From positions 1 to 50,135 of the forward strand of contig CALDFB010000170.1 of NCBI GenBank assembly GCA_937942365.1: a stretch of 50,135 nt of DNA, in the 5' to 3' direction. Positions 20,028 to 30,124 of this stretch are shown in pieces. Each line of letters begins with the position of its first letter. The first letter of the stretch is position 1. The notes beneath the pieces are model-generated. The model had not been told where the DNA came from, ran no database searches, and saw only the letters and a list, made by a program, of their open reading frames with translations. The DNA is from an uncultured Marinicella sp. GTDB lineage: Bacteria > Pseudomonadota > Gammaproteobacteria > Xanthomonadales > Marinicellaceae. A program made the translations under genes and the position numbers.

Positions 20028-20726
20028 ATGCCAAATAGCAATAAAACAACTCGACTGAACGCTGACTTTGATCAGCGAGTAGTCATTAAACCCGATGAAT
20101 ATCAGTGGGTTTCATCACCTATGCCAGGCGTAGAGCGCATGATGCTGGATAGGGTTGGTGATGAAGTGGCAAGGGCAACCACCCTAGTTCGGTATGCTCC
20201 TAACAGCAAATTCTCAGCACATACCCACAGTGGGGGCGAAGAGTTTCTGGTCCTTGAAGGTGTATTTGCAGATGAAAATGGCCAATATGCACAAGGCAGT
20301 TATGTACGTAACCCAATTGGCACTTTTCATACGCCCAAAGTTGGCTCCGAAGGGGCCACTATATTTGTCAAGCTTCATCAATTTGACGAACATGATGTCA
20401 CACAAAAAGCCATAGACACCCATGCACAGCCATGGCTTCCTGGCTCGGTAGCTGGCTTAAAGGTCATGCCTTTGCATGAGTTTAAAGGTGAACATGTGGC
20501 CTTGGTTAAATGGGATCCAAACACACAATTTAACCCTCATAAACATTGGGGTGGTGAAGAAATTTTGGTTCTAGAAGGCACTTTTTATGATGAATATGAC
20601 GTTTATCCCAAAGGCTCTTGGTTACGCAGTCCTCATTTAAGTCAACACACGCCTTATACAAAAGATGATGGTGCTTTGATTTATGTCAAAGTCGGCCACT
20701 TATTTAACCTTTTGCAAGATCATTAA
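20028..20726 (+). CDS. Cupin domain protein (double cupin, ChrR-like)
   Basis: Two cupin motifs: FSAHTHSGGEEFLVLEGVFADENGQYAQGSYVRNPIGTFHTP and FNPHKHWGGEEILVLEGTFYDEYDVYPKGSWLRSPHLSQHTPY; AAAGGAG RBS. Confidence 0.9.
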   Translation: MPNSNKTTRLNADFDQRVVIKPDEYQWVSSPMPGVERMMLDRVGDEVARATTLVRYAPNSKFSAHTHSGGEEFLVLEGVFADENGQYAQGSYVRNPIGTFHTPKVGSEGATIFVKLHQFDEHDVTQKAIDTHAQPWLPGSVAGLKVMPLHEFKGEHVALVKWDPNTQFNPHKHWGGEEILVLEGTFYDEYDVYPKGSWLRSPHLSQHTPYTKDDGALIYVKVGHLFNLLQDH

Positions 20727-20832
20727 TCGAAAAACATTTTACTCAACTGTTAAATATCAACTCGAATTGGGTAACAGGGCATCATTATGTACAATAGGTT
20801 CATCAAAAAACATAAACAAACTTAAAACTGTA

Positions 20833-21984
20833 ATGAATCTGGAAAGCCGTTTAGAAAAACTCAAAGCTGATAACTTGTTCAGAACTCGCGTTACCAGGAC
20901 CTCTAAAGTCGGTCGATATGTTTCGATTGAAGGTAAACAAATGCTGAATTTTAACAGCAATGATTATCTGGGCTTAGCCAGTCATCCTGCAGTTATACTT
21001 GCCGCTCAGGATGCCGCCAGTAAATTTGGTTTTGGATCAACCGGCTCTCCATTGATGTCAGGTTACACTTCAATGCACCAAGAACTTGAGTATGCCATGG
21101 CTGATTTCTTAAGTTATCCAAAGGTGGTTTTATTTTCAGCAGGTTACTTGGCCAATCTGGGTGTGGCACAAGCGTTACTCAAACGTAAGGACTGGTTTAT
21201 CCAAGACCGATTAAACCATGCCTCGTTAATAGATGCTGCACAAATCACAGGTGCCGAACTCAAACGATATCCTCACTTAAACAACCAAAAAGCCGAAACC
21301 ATCATTCAAGCAGACGTCAACCGCTTCAAATTGTGGGCAACCGAAGGCATATTCAGTATGGACGGTGACAGTCATGATTTGTTTTCAGCGGCATTGAGTG
21401 CACATACTTACAATGCCATGTTGTGGGTTGATGATTGTCATGGGATAGGGGTGTTAGGTGAAAGGGGTCGTGGAGTTTTAGATACCATGACACTCAGTGA
21501 AGCAGAAATACCTATTCTATCCGGCACATTTGGAAAAGCATTCGGCACTTCTGGGGCGTATGTTGCTGGTTCGCATGATTTAATTGAAACCTTGATTCAA
21601 GATGCACGGACTTATAAATACAACACAGCACTTCCTATACCGGTGGTCGCTGCTACTTTAAAAGCTTTGGAGATCATTCAAACGGAGCCTTGGCGCAGAG
21701 AAAAAATCCTAGAGCTCATTCACTTATATAAAACAGGTTGTGAACAATACGGTTTGGCTGAGCAAGCTAAATTCAGCGACTCTGCGATTCAACCTATTAT
21801 GCTAAAAACTGAATCTGCAGCCTTGGAAAAATCAGCTTATTTAAAACAATGCGGGATCATAACCACAGCCATCAGACCTCCGACTGTGGCGAAAAATCAA
21901 TGCCGTTTACGCATCACTTTAAACAGTGAATTAGAACGTGAGGACATTGAAGCATTGATTCAATGCTTGATTGGAAATTACTGA
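20833..21984 (+). CDS. bioF: 8-amino-7-oxononanoate synthase family (alpha-oxoamine synthase)
   Basis: NFNSNDYLGLASHP, GSTGSPLMSGYTSMHQELE, DRLNHASLIDAAQITGA, LSGTFGKAFGTSGAYVAG. ATG at 20833 is a better start than the listed 20683. Confidence 0.88.
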   Translation: MNLESRLEKLKADNLFRTRVTRTSKVGRYVSIEGKQMLNFNSNDYLGLASHPAVILAAQDAASKFGFGSTGSPLMSGYTSMHQELEYAMADFLSYPKVVLFSAGYLANLGVAQALLKRKDWFIQDRLNHASLIDAAQITGAELKRYPHLNNQKAETIIQADVNRFKLWATEGIFSMDGDSHDLFSAALSAHTYNAMLWVDDCHGIGVLGERGRGVLDTMTLSEAEIPILSGTFGKAFGTSGAYVAGSHDLIETLIQDARTYKYNTALPIPVVAATLKALEIIQTEPWRREKILELIHLYKTGCEQYGLAEQAKFSDSAIQPIMLKTESAALEKSAYLKQCGIITTAIRPPTVAKNQCRLRITLNSELEREDIEALIQCLIGNY

Positions 21985-22007
21985 CCTTATTGACCCGTTC
22001 TTTTCAT

Positions 22008-22373
22008 TCAATCACGAATAAAAAACACCCTTTGAATCTGGTTGTTTTTGACTTCATACATCGCTACCACATCCACTGGGCCATCCGGTAGTCCATAAAC
22101 TGTTTCTCGATCAATGGCAAAATCTCCAATGTCATTACAAGAATGAACACGACAGGATAAGTTGGGTATCGAAAATCTGGTTTGGTACATTTGTCTAATG
22201 GCATCTATTCCAGTTGCAACTACTTCACCAGAAGGCAAATCTGTTAAGACTGCATCAGCGGCGAAAAGCGCACAAAACGCCTCCAGATCACAAGCATTAT
22301 AGGCATCTAATTGTTTTATAGCGACTTGTCTTGGTGTCATCGTCTGTTGCTTTAATTTATTTGTCATATTCAA
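22008..22373 (-). CDS. NTF2-like / SnoaL-like protein
   Basis: AIKQLDAYNACDLEAFCALFAADAVLTDLPSGEVVATGIDAIRQMYQTRF typical NTF2-like fold. Confidence 0.82.
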   Translation of the reverse strand: MNMTNKLKQQTMTPRQVAIKQLDAYNACDLEAFCALFAADAVLTDLPSGEVVATGIDAIRQMYQTRFSIPNLSCRVHSCNDIGDFAIDRETVYGLPDGPVDVVAMYEVKNNQIQRVFFIRD

Positions 22374-22376
22374 ACT

Positions 22377-24659
22377 TTAATTGGCCGTAAGTTCTACCAA
22401 ATACAGCTCATCCTCTGGCCGCCAAAACTCATTGGCTTTGCGTTTACATTTTTGAGCCAAAGCTAAGGCTTTAGCTGGGTTGCCCAAGGCAAGTTGCGTT
22501 TTAGAACTCAGTAATAAATAGGGGTATGCCAAAGGCTGTGAGTCAGAAGCATCAACTGTTTCTAAGATACTTTCTGCCTTTAACAGCGCTCCTGAATCCA
22601 AATAATGTTGCAAAAGTTCATTGTTAATACTATGGGTCGACTCCACATCATCAGTTAATAAAGCCATGGCTTTGGTTTCGTTCAATAAATCAATCCCAGC
22701 TTGCGACTGTTCTTGTAAAAAATAGACTTTCGCTTGTTGGATATTTAATCGCGGTTGTAAACGCGCCTCACCACTGTTCTCAATGTGTTCTTGTACAGAA
22801 TTAATGATGCTTTGAGCACGGTCAATCTGACTTTGATCCAACGCCAAATCCAGCTCAAATAACTGATGTTTTAATAAACCTCGGGTGAAGTTGTTTTCAG
22901 TTGCCAGTCTGAAATATTCAGCCAAACTGGCCTCCGATTGAACCCACTGTTTACGGGCACGAGATATTTCAATTTCAAACTGTTTGGCAGCCATTAACAT
23001 GGCAAAATAGTCTATGTCCAGAGCTATTTGTCGAAGTTCAGACATTTGAGTCCAAGCCTCAGTGAAGCGCCCACTGACCATCAGCGTATAAATCAACTCA
23101 TTCAGTGTTGCACCTACACCCACAGGATAGTCAACATGGCGATAAATACCTATGGCTTGTTGTAAGTAATCTGTAGCTTGTTGGTAATTCGATTCGTGGT
23201 TTGCAATCCTTGCCTTTAATATGTTTACCTTACCAACGTTGAATAGGTCAGATAAATCACTGAAATGCTGGTGTGCCAAATCAGCGGCACTTTTGGCAGC
23301 AGCTGTTTGACCAATTTGTAATAAAATACTGCCTTTTTTATGCCAAGCATCTGCCTTTAAATCTAAATCAAACTGGTTTCCAAGGGCCAAAATTATTTCA
23401 TCAAGCACCATCAAAGCTTCATCATAACGCTCTAAATTGTGAAGCGTAAAACTGAGGTTAAACTTAACAGGAAGAAGCTTGCCATTGGCTTCTTCAGGGT
23501 ATTTAATTAACAGCTGCTGATAAATATCAAGGGCCTGTTGCAAGTCTCCATTGGTATCCAAAATATAGGCTCGTAAAGATTGAACAGCGATCTCTAATTG
23601 ATCATATACCGGGGCATTTTGTAATTGATCCAAAATAATCAGACTCTGATCATTTTCACCCTTTGCATAGAGAATCTGCGCCAGTTGTAATTGACCCAAA
23701 TAAAAATCAGGTTCTTGATCAATTGCTAATTGAGCATAGTTACGTGCTTGATCTAATTCGCCTTGTTCGGTGGTATATAAACTGCGTAAATAAAGCTCTA
23801 ACACATGTGGATTATTTGGCAACATGTTTTGTGCATTTGATTGTGCTGATAGACCACTGTTGTCTATCAACCAATGGTTGGCATCAGTCAAAATAATCAA
23901 CAAATCTGAGCCACTGAAACTTTGAGTCACAGTACCCGCCAATGTAGCAACTTCAAGATCCAGTGTGTAAGTATCGCCTTGTTGTTGTAAGTCAGTTTGT
24001 ATCACTTCAAGCTCAGGGTTTATCCGCCAATAATTTTCAATGAACTCTTTATTATTTAACTGCCTAGGCTTTTCATCATCATCCAACAAATAATTTTGCT
24101 CAGTATGGACAAACACCTGATTAAGCAATTGATGGCTGCTTTGATCCAACCAATCATCGGCGTTGTTTTCATTGCTCAACCACATCACAGTAGTTGGGTT
24201 CTTGGCTTTGGGTTCATTGATCAAATATGATGAAAAAAACCACATCATAAGAACGATAACTACAAACAAACTAAGCCAGATCAGCGCACTTTTTGATGCA
24301 GCCTCTTTGGGGAATTTTTGAAGACGTTCTTGATCTGCTGATAGAGTAACTTCTGGCGCAAACTCTAAACCCTTACCATAAGCAGTCTTGATGATCACTC
24401 GATCATCAAATTCTGCCAATGATTTTCGAATTTTGGATATGGATTGATCAATTGAGTTTTCTGTCACCATTTTTCCTTGCCAGACTGATTCAATGATCTG
24501 ATCTTTGGTAACCACCGCTGAACGGTTTTGAATAAAAAATAACAACACCTGGTAATTTATTCTGGTGATCTCAATTTCCTCACAATCACCATCAGACCCT
24601 TGATGATGAAGGGTTTGCTTTTTGTCGTCTAAGGTAAATTGATAAAAATTATACTTCAT
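22377..24659 (-). CDS. CadC-like winged-helix transcriptional regulator with TM segment and C-terminal TPRs
   Basis: N-terminal OmpR/PhoB-type wHTH (QVLLFFIQNRSAVVTKDQIIESVWQGKMVTENSIDQSISKIRKSL...IIKTAYGKGLEF), TM SALIWLSLFVVIVLMMWFFSSYLI, TPR helices. Confidence 0.85.
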   Translation of the reverse strand: MKYNFYQFTLDDKKQTLHHQGSDGDCEEIEITRINYQVLLFFIQNRSAVVTKDQIIESVWQGKMVTENSIDQSISKIRKSLAEFDDRVIIKTAYGKGLEFAPEVTLSADQERLQKFPKEAASKSALIWLSLFVVIVLMMWFFSSYLINEPKAKNPTTVMWLSNENNADDWLDQSSHQLLNQVFVHTEQNYLLDDDEKPRQLNNKEFIENYWRINPELEVIQTDLQQQGDTYTLDLEVATLAGTVTQSFSGSDLLIILTDANHWLIDNSGLSAQSNAQNMLPNNPHVLELYLRSLYTTEQGELDQARNYAQLAIDQEPDFYLGQLQLAQILYAKGENDQSLIILDQLQNAPVYDQLEIAVQSLRAYILDTNGDLQQALDIYQQLLIKYPEEANGKLLPVKFNLSFTLHNLERYDEALMVLDEIILALGNQFDLDLKADAWHKKGSILLQIGQTAAAKSAADLAHQHFSDLSDLFNVGKVNILKARIANHESNYQQATDYLQQAIGIYRHVDYPVGVGATLNELIYTLMVSGRFTEAWTQMSELRQIALDIDYFAMLMAAKQFEIEISRARKQWVQSEASLAEYFRLATENNFTRGLLKHQLFELDLALDQSQIDRAQSIINSVQEHIENSGEARLQPRLNIQQAKVYFLQEQSQAGIDLLNETKAMALLTDDVESTHSINNELLQHYLDSGALLKAESILETVDASDSQPLAYPYLLLSSKTQLALGNPAKALALAQKCKRKANEFWRPEDELYLVELTAN

Positions 24660-24927
24660 GGTGGTTTAACTTTTAATAACGGTCAACTGATCTGAGACAG
24701 TCCAAAACAGCCTCCTATTCAAACATATTAACATAACTCAACCCATAAGAAGCAGCCTCAACAACCACTATGTAACAATCATTGTAATTGTGATTGAGTT
24801 CAACAAAATGACCAAAGAGGGGTGGTTTTGTTAACTTTTTTACGCACCCATCCTATCAAGCGAGGTTAAAATAAATAGGCTTCTAATGAAGGTTGAAGAT
24901 TTTATCCATAAAAACAAGAGAATAACT

Positions 24928-25254
24928 ATGAAAAATAATAAATATTTAAAACCCGCATCAATGATCGCATTGTTGACAATGGGCACTTGCACATGGGCTG
25001 ATAACAAAGCAGCTGTCGTTGAAAAAACACAACAAGAAATTGATGCCATTAATCAATCGCAACAAGGGCTTGAAATCAAGACTCATGCCGATGGCAGTCG
25101 TTCAGTGGATCTCAAAGGTCGTTTTCAAATGTACTCTATGGCGCATATGGTTGATGGTCAAATAGTATACAGTTGTCAAGATCATGAACATCATGCAATC
25201 AATACCAAAGACTTGCTTGAAAATAAAACGGCAATTGAGCGAGGTGTTCAATGA
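24928..25254 (+). CDS. Small secreted protein, overlaps start of downstream metalloprotease-like gene
   Basis: MKNNKYLKPASMIALLTMGTCTWADNKA signal peptide; stop overlaps the ATG at 25251 by 4 nt. Confidence 0.65.
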   Translation: MKNNKYLKPASMIALLTMGTCTWADNKAAVVEKTQQEIDAINQSQQGLEIKTHADGSRSVDLKGRFQMYSMAHMVDGQIVYSCQDHEHHAINTKDLLENKTAIERGVQ

Positions 25255-26654
25255 AAAATACATTTAAAACAGCATTGATGGCCGGAGGATTACTGGCCAG
25301 CTTACAAGTATTGAGTCAAGCAACCATAACCTTAAATATCCGTGATGGGGCTAACGAGGGATTTAATGACACCACAGCAGCAACCCCGATTGGTGGGAAT
25401 ACTGGAACAACCCTCGGTGAACAACGCTTAGCGGTCTTTGAAAGAGCCGCTGAAATCTGGGGTGGTTTTTTGAATTCTGATGTTGAGGTCGTTATCAGTG
25501 CTGGTTTTGACCCGCAAACATGTGAACCCACTGGTGCAACTTTGGGCTCGGCTGGCCCCAACACAGTACACAGTGATTTTACAAATGCGCCTGTAACTGA
25601 TACTTGGCATGTATCCGCTTTAGCCAGCTCTTTGACTGGTACTGATATCAATGGAGGTGATGTGGATATTAATACCACTTTCAACTCAGCCATAGATGAC
25701 GGGTGCTTCAATAGTGGTTGGTACTATGGACTGGATGGTGCCACGCCCGCTGGCTTTACCCCCCTGCTACCTGTGGTTTTACATGAACTTGGGCACGGAC
25801 TCGGATTTTTGACACTGGCTAACGGAACAACAGGAGCCTTGTTCCAAAATACACCTGATAGTTGGACACGTTTTATGCGAGATGAAGAAACAGGTGAAAA
25901 CTGGAGTGATATGACCAATGCAGAACGTGCGGCTTCTGCCATCAATGACCCTAATTTGGTTTGGACCGGGCCTAATGTAACCGCAGAATTCCCCAATGTC
26001 TTAGGCAGTCCTGCTGTGTTTACAATTAACTCACCAGCTGGCATTGCAGGTGATTATGACATACAAACTGCCAGTTTCGGACCCGCCATCCCTGATGCTG
26101 GTTTAACCGCTGATGTGGTTTTAGCCGATGATGGTACTGGAGTAGATGTTAACGATGCTTGTGAAGCCATAAACACAGATTTAACGGGTGCCATAGCAAT
26201 TGTGAACCGAGGTTCATGTAATTTTACAGCCAAGGTTATTAATGCACAAAACGCTGGGGCCGTTGGAGTCTTAGTTGCCAACAACGTTCCTGATGGTTTA
26301 CCCCCAATGGGAGGTGCCGACCCATTAGTAACGATTCCTTCTGTGGGTATTTCACAAGCTGATGGTGCATTGATTACGGGCAGTGCAACCACAGTTAATG
26401 CCACCCTTGGTTACGATGTCAGTAGCTTTGCTGGCACCCAAGGTGGTTTTGTACGATTATTTGCACCAGACCCTTTTCAAGGCGGTTCATCGGTTTCTCA
26501 TTGGAGCACTGCTGCCAACCCGAACTTGTTAATGGAGCCCAGCATCACTTCAACTATTTTTGATGAAATTGATTTGACCTTGCAGTTATTCCAAGACATA
26601 GGTTGGAATACCAATAGCAATGATGATTTGATTTTTGCAAATGGTTTTGAATAG
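25251..26654 (+). CDS. Secreted PA-domain protein with HExxHxxG metalloprotease motif and C-terminal IFANGFE tail
   Basis: LHELGHGLGFLT zinc motif; PA domain (AIAIVNRGSCNFTAKVINAQNAGAVGVLVANN...TIPSVGISQADG); ends DDLIFANGFE. Confidence 0.85.
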   Translation: MKNTFKTALMAGGLLASLQVLSQATITLNIRDGANEGFNDTTAATPIGGNTGTTLGEQRLAVFERAAEIWGGFLNSDVEVVISAGFDPQTCEPTGATLGSAGPNTVHSDFTNAPVTDTWHVSALASSLTGTDINGGDVDINTTFNSAIDDGCFNSGWYYGLDGATPAGFTPLLPVVLHELGHGLGFLTLANGTTGALFQNTPDSWTRFMRDEETGENWSDMTNAERAASAINDPNLVWTGPNVTAEFPNVLGSPAVFTINSPAGIAGDYDIQTASFGPAIPDAGLTADVVLADDGTGVDVNDACEAINTDLTGAIAIVNRGSCNFTAKVINAQNAGAVGVLVANNVPDGLPPMGGADPLVTIPSVGISQADGALITGSATTVNATLGYDVSSFAGTQGGFVRLFAPDPFQGGSSVSHWSTAANPNLLMEPSITSTIFDEIDLTLQLFQDIGWNTNSNDDLIFANGFE

Positions 26655-26673
26655 ATAAAACAAAGTTCCAATG

Positions 26674-26705
26674 AAAGCCGGGGTTGAATGCCCCGGCTTT
26701 TTTGT
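26674..26705 (+). terminator. Rho-independent terminator
   Basis: AAAGCCGGGG-TTGAATG-CCCCGGCTTT followed by TTTT. Confidence 0.9.
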
Positions 26706-26875
26706 TCCTGAAGTATCTAAAGTTTTTAAGTAACTTTTTAACAATCCGTGCGTTTATAAAAGTGACCTTTGATCAATAAATGTATAGAAACCTTTACGCT
26801 CTCTCCTCTTATTTCTATGCATTCAATTAATCAAAGGCCAAACCAGTGCGCCGCTGTCTGCTCCTTCCAAGTCAG

Positions 26876-28099
26876 CTAGTCATCTAACTGTTTGCGGATT
26901 TCGGCGCTTTTTTGGTGATAGACCAAACCTTCTGCGGCGGCTAGTTTGGCTGAAATGTTGGCCAATACCCCGCGCCCAGTCTGATTTATTTTTTGTGTGG
27001 AAAGTACCTTAAGAAATTGGTGAACACTTAAGCCACCGGAAAACTTGGCTGCACCTGCCGTTGGTAAAGTGTGGTTAGGACCTGCGCAGTAGTCACCAAA
27101 TGCGACTGCCGAATTCTCACCAATAAATAATGATCCATAATTTTTAAACAACGATGTTTTTAATGACTCATCACAAACCATCAAATGTTCTGGTGCGTAA
27201 TCATTGATGAAATCTAAGGCTTGTTGCTGATCTTTGGCCAACAACAATGAAATGTTATCTTGTTCCAGTAATTGTTTGCCCTTGTCATGTTCTGACAACA
27301 GGTCGTAAAGATTTTCTAACAACTCACCAGATTCACTGACCACGATACTGACCGCATTGTCATCATGTTCAGCTTGAGCCAATGCATCAAACATCAACCA
27401 CTCAGGCTGTTTAATGTCATTGGCATAAATCAACAATTCACTGGGGCCTGCCAAAGTGTCAATTTGGGTGCGGTGCTGCACTTGGGCCTTCGCTTCATTG
27501 ACATACGCATTACCCGGACCAACGATCAAATTCACTGGTTGAGTTTGATCAAATCCATAAGACAATGCGCCAATGGCTTGTGCACCACCCACATGCAAAA
27601 ATTGGGTGGCTCCAGCTAAACTTGCAGCGGCTAAAAGTGCCGGATCATCAGAAGGTGAACAAGCGACTCTGTCAACACACCCTGCCACTTGTGCTGGCGT
27701 TAAGGTCATCAAGGCGGTTGAAATCAAAGGAAACTGTCCGCCTGGAATATAGGCACCTATGCGCTCAATTGGCTGATAAACGAAACCAAAGTCACCCATT
27801 TCATCACTGAAATGGTCACTTTTTAAGTCTTTAATTTGAAACTGGCAAAACTTTTTAATGCGACGATGCGCACTTTGAATGGCATCTTTCAGGCCCTGCT
27901 CTAAATCATAATCATCAAAAGGAAGTAGCTGGATGTATTTAACTTCTTGTTGATCGATTTTTTGACTGATCGCTTGGATGGCTTGGTCACCTTGTACTTT
28001 GATTTTTTCTAAAATGCTGGCAACGGTTCCTTCTATTTTACTGTGGTCTTTAAATTCAGGTCGTTGATATTGTTCAACAGCTGTGTATTTATCGTTCAT
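26876..28099 (-). CDS. hisD: Histidinol dehydrogenase
   Basis: ERIGAYIPGGQFPLISTALMTLTPAQVAGC, GPGNAYVNEAKAQVQ, DTLAGPSELLIYA, AQAEHDDNAVSIVV, GPNHTLPTAGAAKFSGGLSV. ATG at 28099 (MNDKYTAV) or the listed 28126. Confidence 0.96.
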   Translation of the reverse strand: MNDKYTAVEQYQRPEFKDHSKIEGTVASILEKIKVQGDQAIQAISQKIDQQEVKYIQLLPFDDYDLEQGLKDAIQSAHRRIKKFCQFQIKDLKSDHFSDEMGDFGFVYQPIERIGAYIPGGQFPLISTALMTLTPAQVAGCVDRVACSPSDDPALLAAASLAGATQFLHVGGAQAIGALSYGFDQTQPVNLIVGPGNAYVNEAKAQVQHRTQIDTLAGPSELLIYANDIKQPEWLMFDALAQAEHDDNAVSIVVSESGELLENLYDLLSEHDKGKQLLEQDNISLLLAKDQQQALDFINDYAPEHLMVCDESLKTSLFKNYGSLFIGENSAVAFGDYCAGPNHTLPTAGAAKFSGGLSVHQFLKVLSTQKINQTGRGVLANISAKLAAAEGLVYHQKSAEIRKQLDD

Positions 28100-29324
28100 T
28101 GTTGCGACTCCTGAGGTCATTGACAATTTCTTCTATACCCACGCCCTTGGCTTTGGCCATCACCAAAGTAAAAAACAACAAATCTGCCGCTTCCCAACGA
28201 ACATGGTTGTGTTCTGAAGCCTCAATCAACTCATCACATTCTTCTTTAAGTTTTTCAATTTGCAGGGCAGGACTGGCAAAGAGCTTTTCAGTGAAGGACT
28301 TGCCTTCGTTTGAATTCAGTCGCTGTTCAAAAATTTCATCCAAATAATTTAAGGAATAACTTTGTGTTTGGCTGGCAAAACATGAATAGCGATCAAAGTG
28401 ACAGGCGTTGTTGGTCTGTTCAACTAAGAACAATAAGGTGTCACCATCACAATCAACATCAACTTGTTCAAGCTTTTGGGTGTTTTGACTGGTTTCTCCT
28501 TTGGTCCAAAGCTGATTTCTGGAGCGAGAAAAATACGTACCTGTTCTGGTCTTTAACGCATGCTCCAAAGACTCTTGTGATGAGTAAGCCATCATCAAAA
28601 CTTTGCTCGTTTTACGGTCTTGTACCACAGTTGGAATCAATGGCAGCTTATTAAAATCGACCAATGACATAAAGGCTTGATTCAATGACATCTTGCCTGA
28701 GTAAATGGCCATACCTATTTGCGAATTAGCACCTTTTGAATTGATCCATTGCAAGTCCTCATAACTGGTAATCCCGCCGGCTACGGTAACTGGAATCGAT
28801 GAGGTTTTGATGACATCAGCAATGCGTGGTTGGTCAATACCTTGCATCATGCCTTCTTTTTTAACCTGCGTATAAAGAAACTCACCACAATTCTCTGACC
28901 ACTGTTCAATGATATCTAAGACTTTGATGTCTTGGGTTTTCTTCCACCCATGCGTGGTCAGGTAATCATCTTTGGCATCAATGGCAAAAATCAATGCTTG
29001 GCGCGGTAATTGCTTGACCCAATCTTGGCTGGCTGAGGTACCCAAGATGATTTTTGTTGCGCCTGCTGCAAGATATGCTTTTGCGGTTGCTAAATCACGA
29101 ATACCGCCGCCCACACGACATGGTCGCTTGCGCAGCATTTGTTCAATGAGCTCTTGATTTGAGCCTTTTCCCATAGCAGCATCCAAATCTATGATAGCCA
29201 CTTCACCATATATCGCAAAATCTTCTAACAGTGCAAATACATCTGCTCTTTCGATGATCTTTTTATCACCTTGTTGTAACTGCACGGCTTTACCGTCCAT
29301 CAAATCAATACTGGGTATTAACAT
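28089..29324 (-). CDS. Trifunctional fusion: HisA isomerase + HisI cyclohydrolase + HisE pyrophosphohydrolase
   Basis: N-terminal HisA (LIPSIDLMDGKAVQLQQGD, CRVGGGIRD, IPVTVAGGITSYEDL), then HisI (TSKVLMMAYSSQESLEHALKTRTGTYFSRSRNQLWTKGETSQN...CHFDRYSCF), then HisE (KLKEECDELIEASEHNHVRWEAADLLFFTLV) in one uninterrupted 411-aa frame. Confidence 0.93.
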   Translation of the reverse strand: MLIPSIDLMDGKAVQLQQGDKKIIERADVFALLEDFAIYGEVAIIDLDAAMGKGSNQELIEQMLRKRPCRVGGGIRDLATAKAYLAAGATKIILGTSASQDWVKQLPRQALIFAIDAKDDYLTTHGWKKTQDIKVLDIIEQWSENCGEFLYTQVKKEGMMQGIDQPRIADVIKTSSIPVTVAGGITSYEDLQWINSKGANSQIGMAIYSGKMSLNQAFMSLVDFNKLPLIPTVVQDRKTSKVLMMAYSSQESLEHALKTRTGTYFSRSRNQLWTKGETSQNTQKLEQVDVDCDGDTLLFLVEQTNNACHFDRYSCFASQTQSYSLNYLDEIFEQRLNSNEGKSFTEKLFASPALQIEKLKEECDELIEASEHNHVRWEAADLLFFTLVMAKAKGVGIEEIVNDLRSRNNER

Positions 29325-30124
29325 TCGGTGTTCCTTATTTTTATGTTGTTATTAATTAAATAGGCTTTCACTTCTCCAACGGTGTACTCACCACGATGAA
29401 ACAGTCCAGCTGCTAAAACAGCATCTGCACCGGCGTGTACAGCAGCTAAAAAATCCTGTGGGCCTTTGGCACCACCTGAAGCAATCACTTGTACCGGAAA
29501 ACCAGCACCAAACTGAGCCAATAAATCTGTATCAAAACCACTGCCAGTGCCATCTTTGTGCATGGCGGTGAGTAAAATTTCTCCAGCGCCACGATCCACA
29601 ATTTCCTCAATCCAACTGTGGTAATCAACCGGCGCGAGCTTTGAACCACCATGGGTGTAAATAGCCAATGAACCATCCACTTCTTGGTTAACATCAACTG
29701 CTACTACAATACTTTGCGAACCGTATTGTGTGGCAATTTGGTTGATCAGCTCAGGCTGTTCTACGGCCATGGTATTTAAGGTGACTTTATCAGCGCCGGC
29801 GTGAAAGAATCTGTGTACATCTTCCAAGGCCTTGATGCCACCACCTACAGCAAAAGGTATCGATAAATGTGTGGCAACCTGATAAACCATATCTAGCGCA
29901 GATTGTTGCCCATCAACCGAAGCTTTGATGTCTAAAAAAACCAATTCATCTGCGCCTTGTTGTTCATACATTTGAGCCAGTTGCACTGGGTCACCCATAT
30001 CAACCAATTCTTTGAAATTAGTGCCTTTCACCACCCGACCATAGGCCACATCTAAACAAGGAATGATGCGCGCGCATAAGTCAGATTCACCATTGATATC
30101 AGGCTTTTCATTATTGACATACAT
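29318..30124 (-). CDS. hisF: Imidazole glycerol phosphate synthase cyclase subunit
   Basis: CARIIPCLDVAYGRVVKGTNFKELVDMGDPVQLAQMYEQQGADELVFLDI typical HisF. Confidence 0.97.
   Translation of the reverse strand: MYVNNEKPDINGESDLCARIIPCLDVAYGRVVKGTNFKELVDMGDPVQLAQMYEQQGADELVFLDIKASVDGQQSALDMVYQVATHLSIPFAVGGGIKALEDVHRFFHAGADKVTLNTMAVEQPELINQIATQYGSQSIVVAVDVNQEVDGSLAIYTHGGSKLAPVDYHSWIEEIVDRGAGEILLTAMHKDGTGSGFDTDLLAQFGAGFPVQVIASGGAKGPQDFLAAVHAGADAVLAAGLFHRGEYTVGEVKAYLINNNIKIRNTEC

Noticed and set aside
25316-26404. Long antisense ORFs opposite the PA-domain gene
   Set aside because: The plus-strand frame has signal peptide, zinc motif, PA domain and terminator; antisense ORFs lack recognisable domains.
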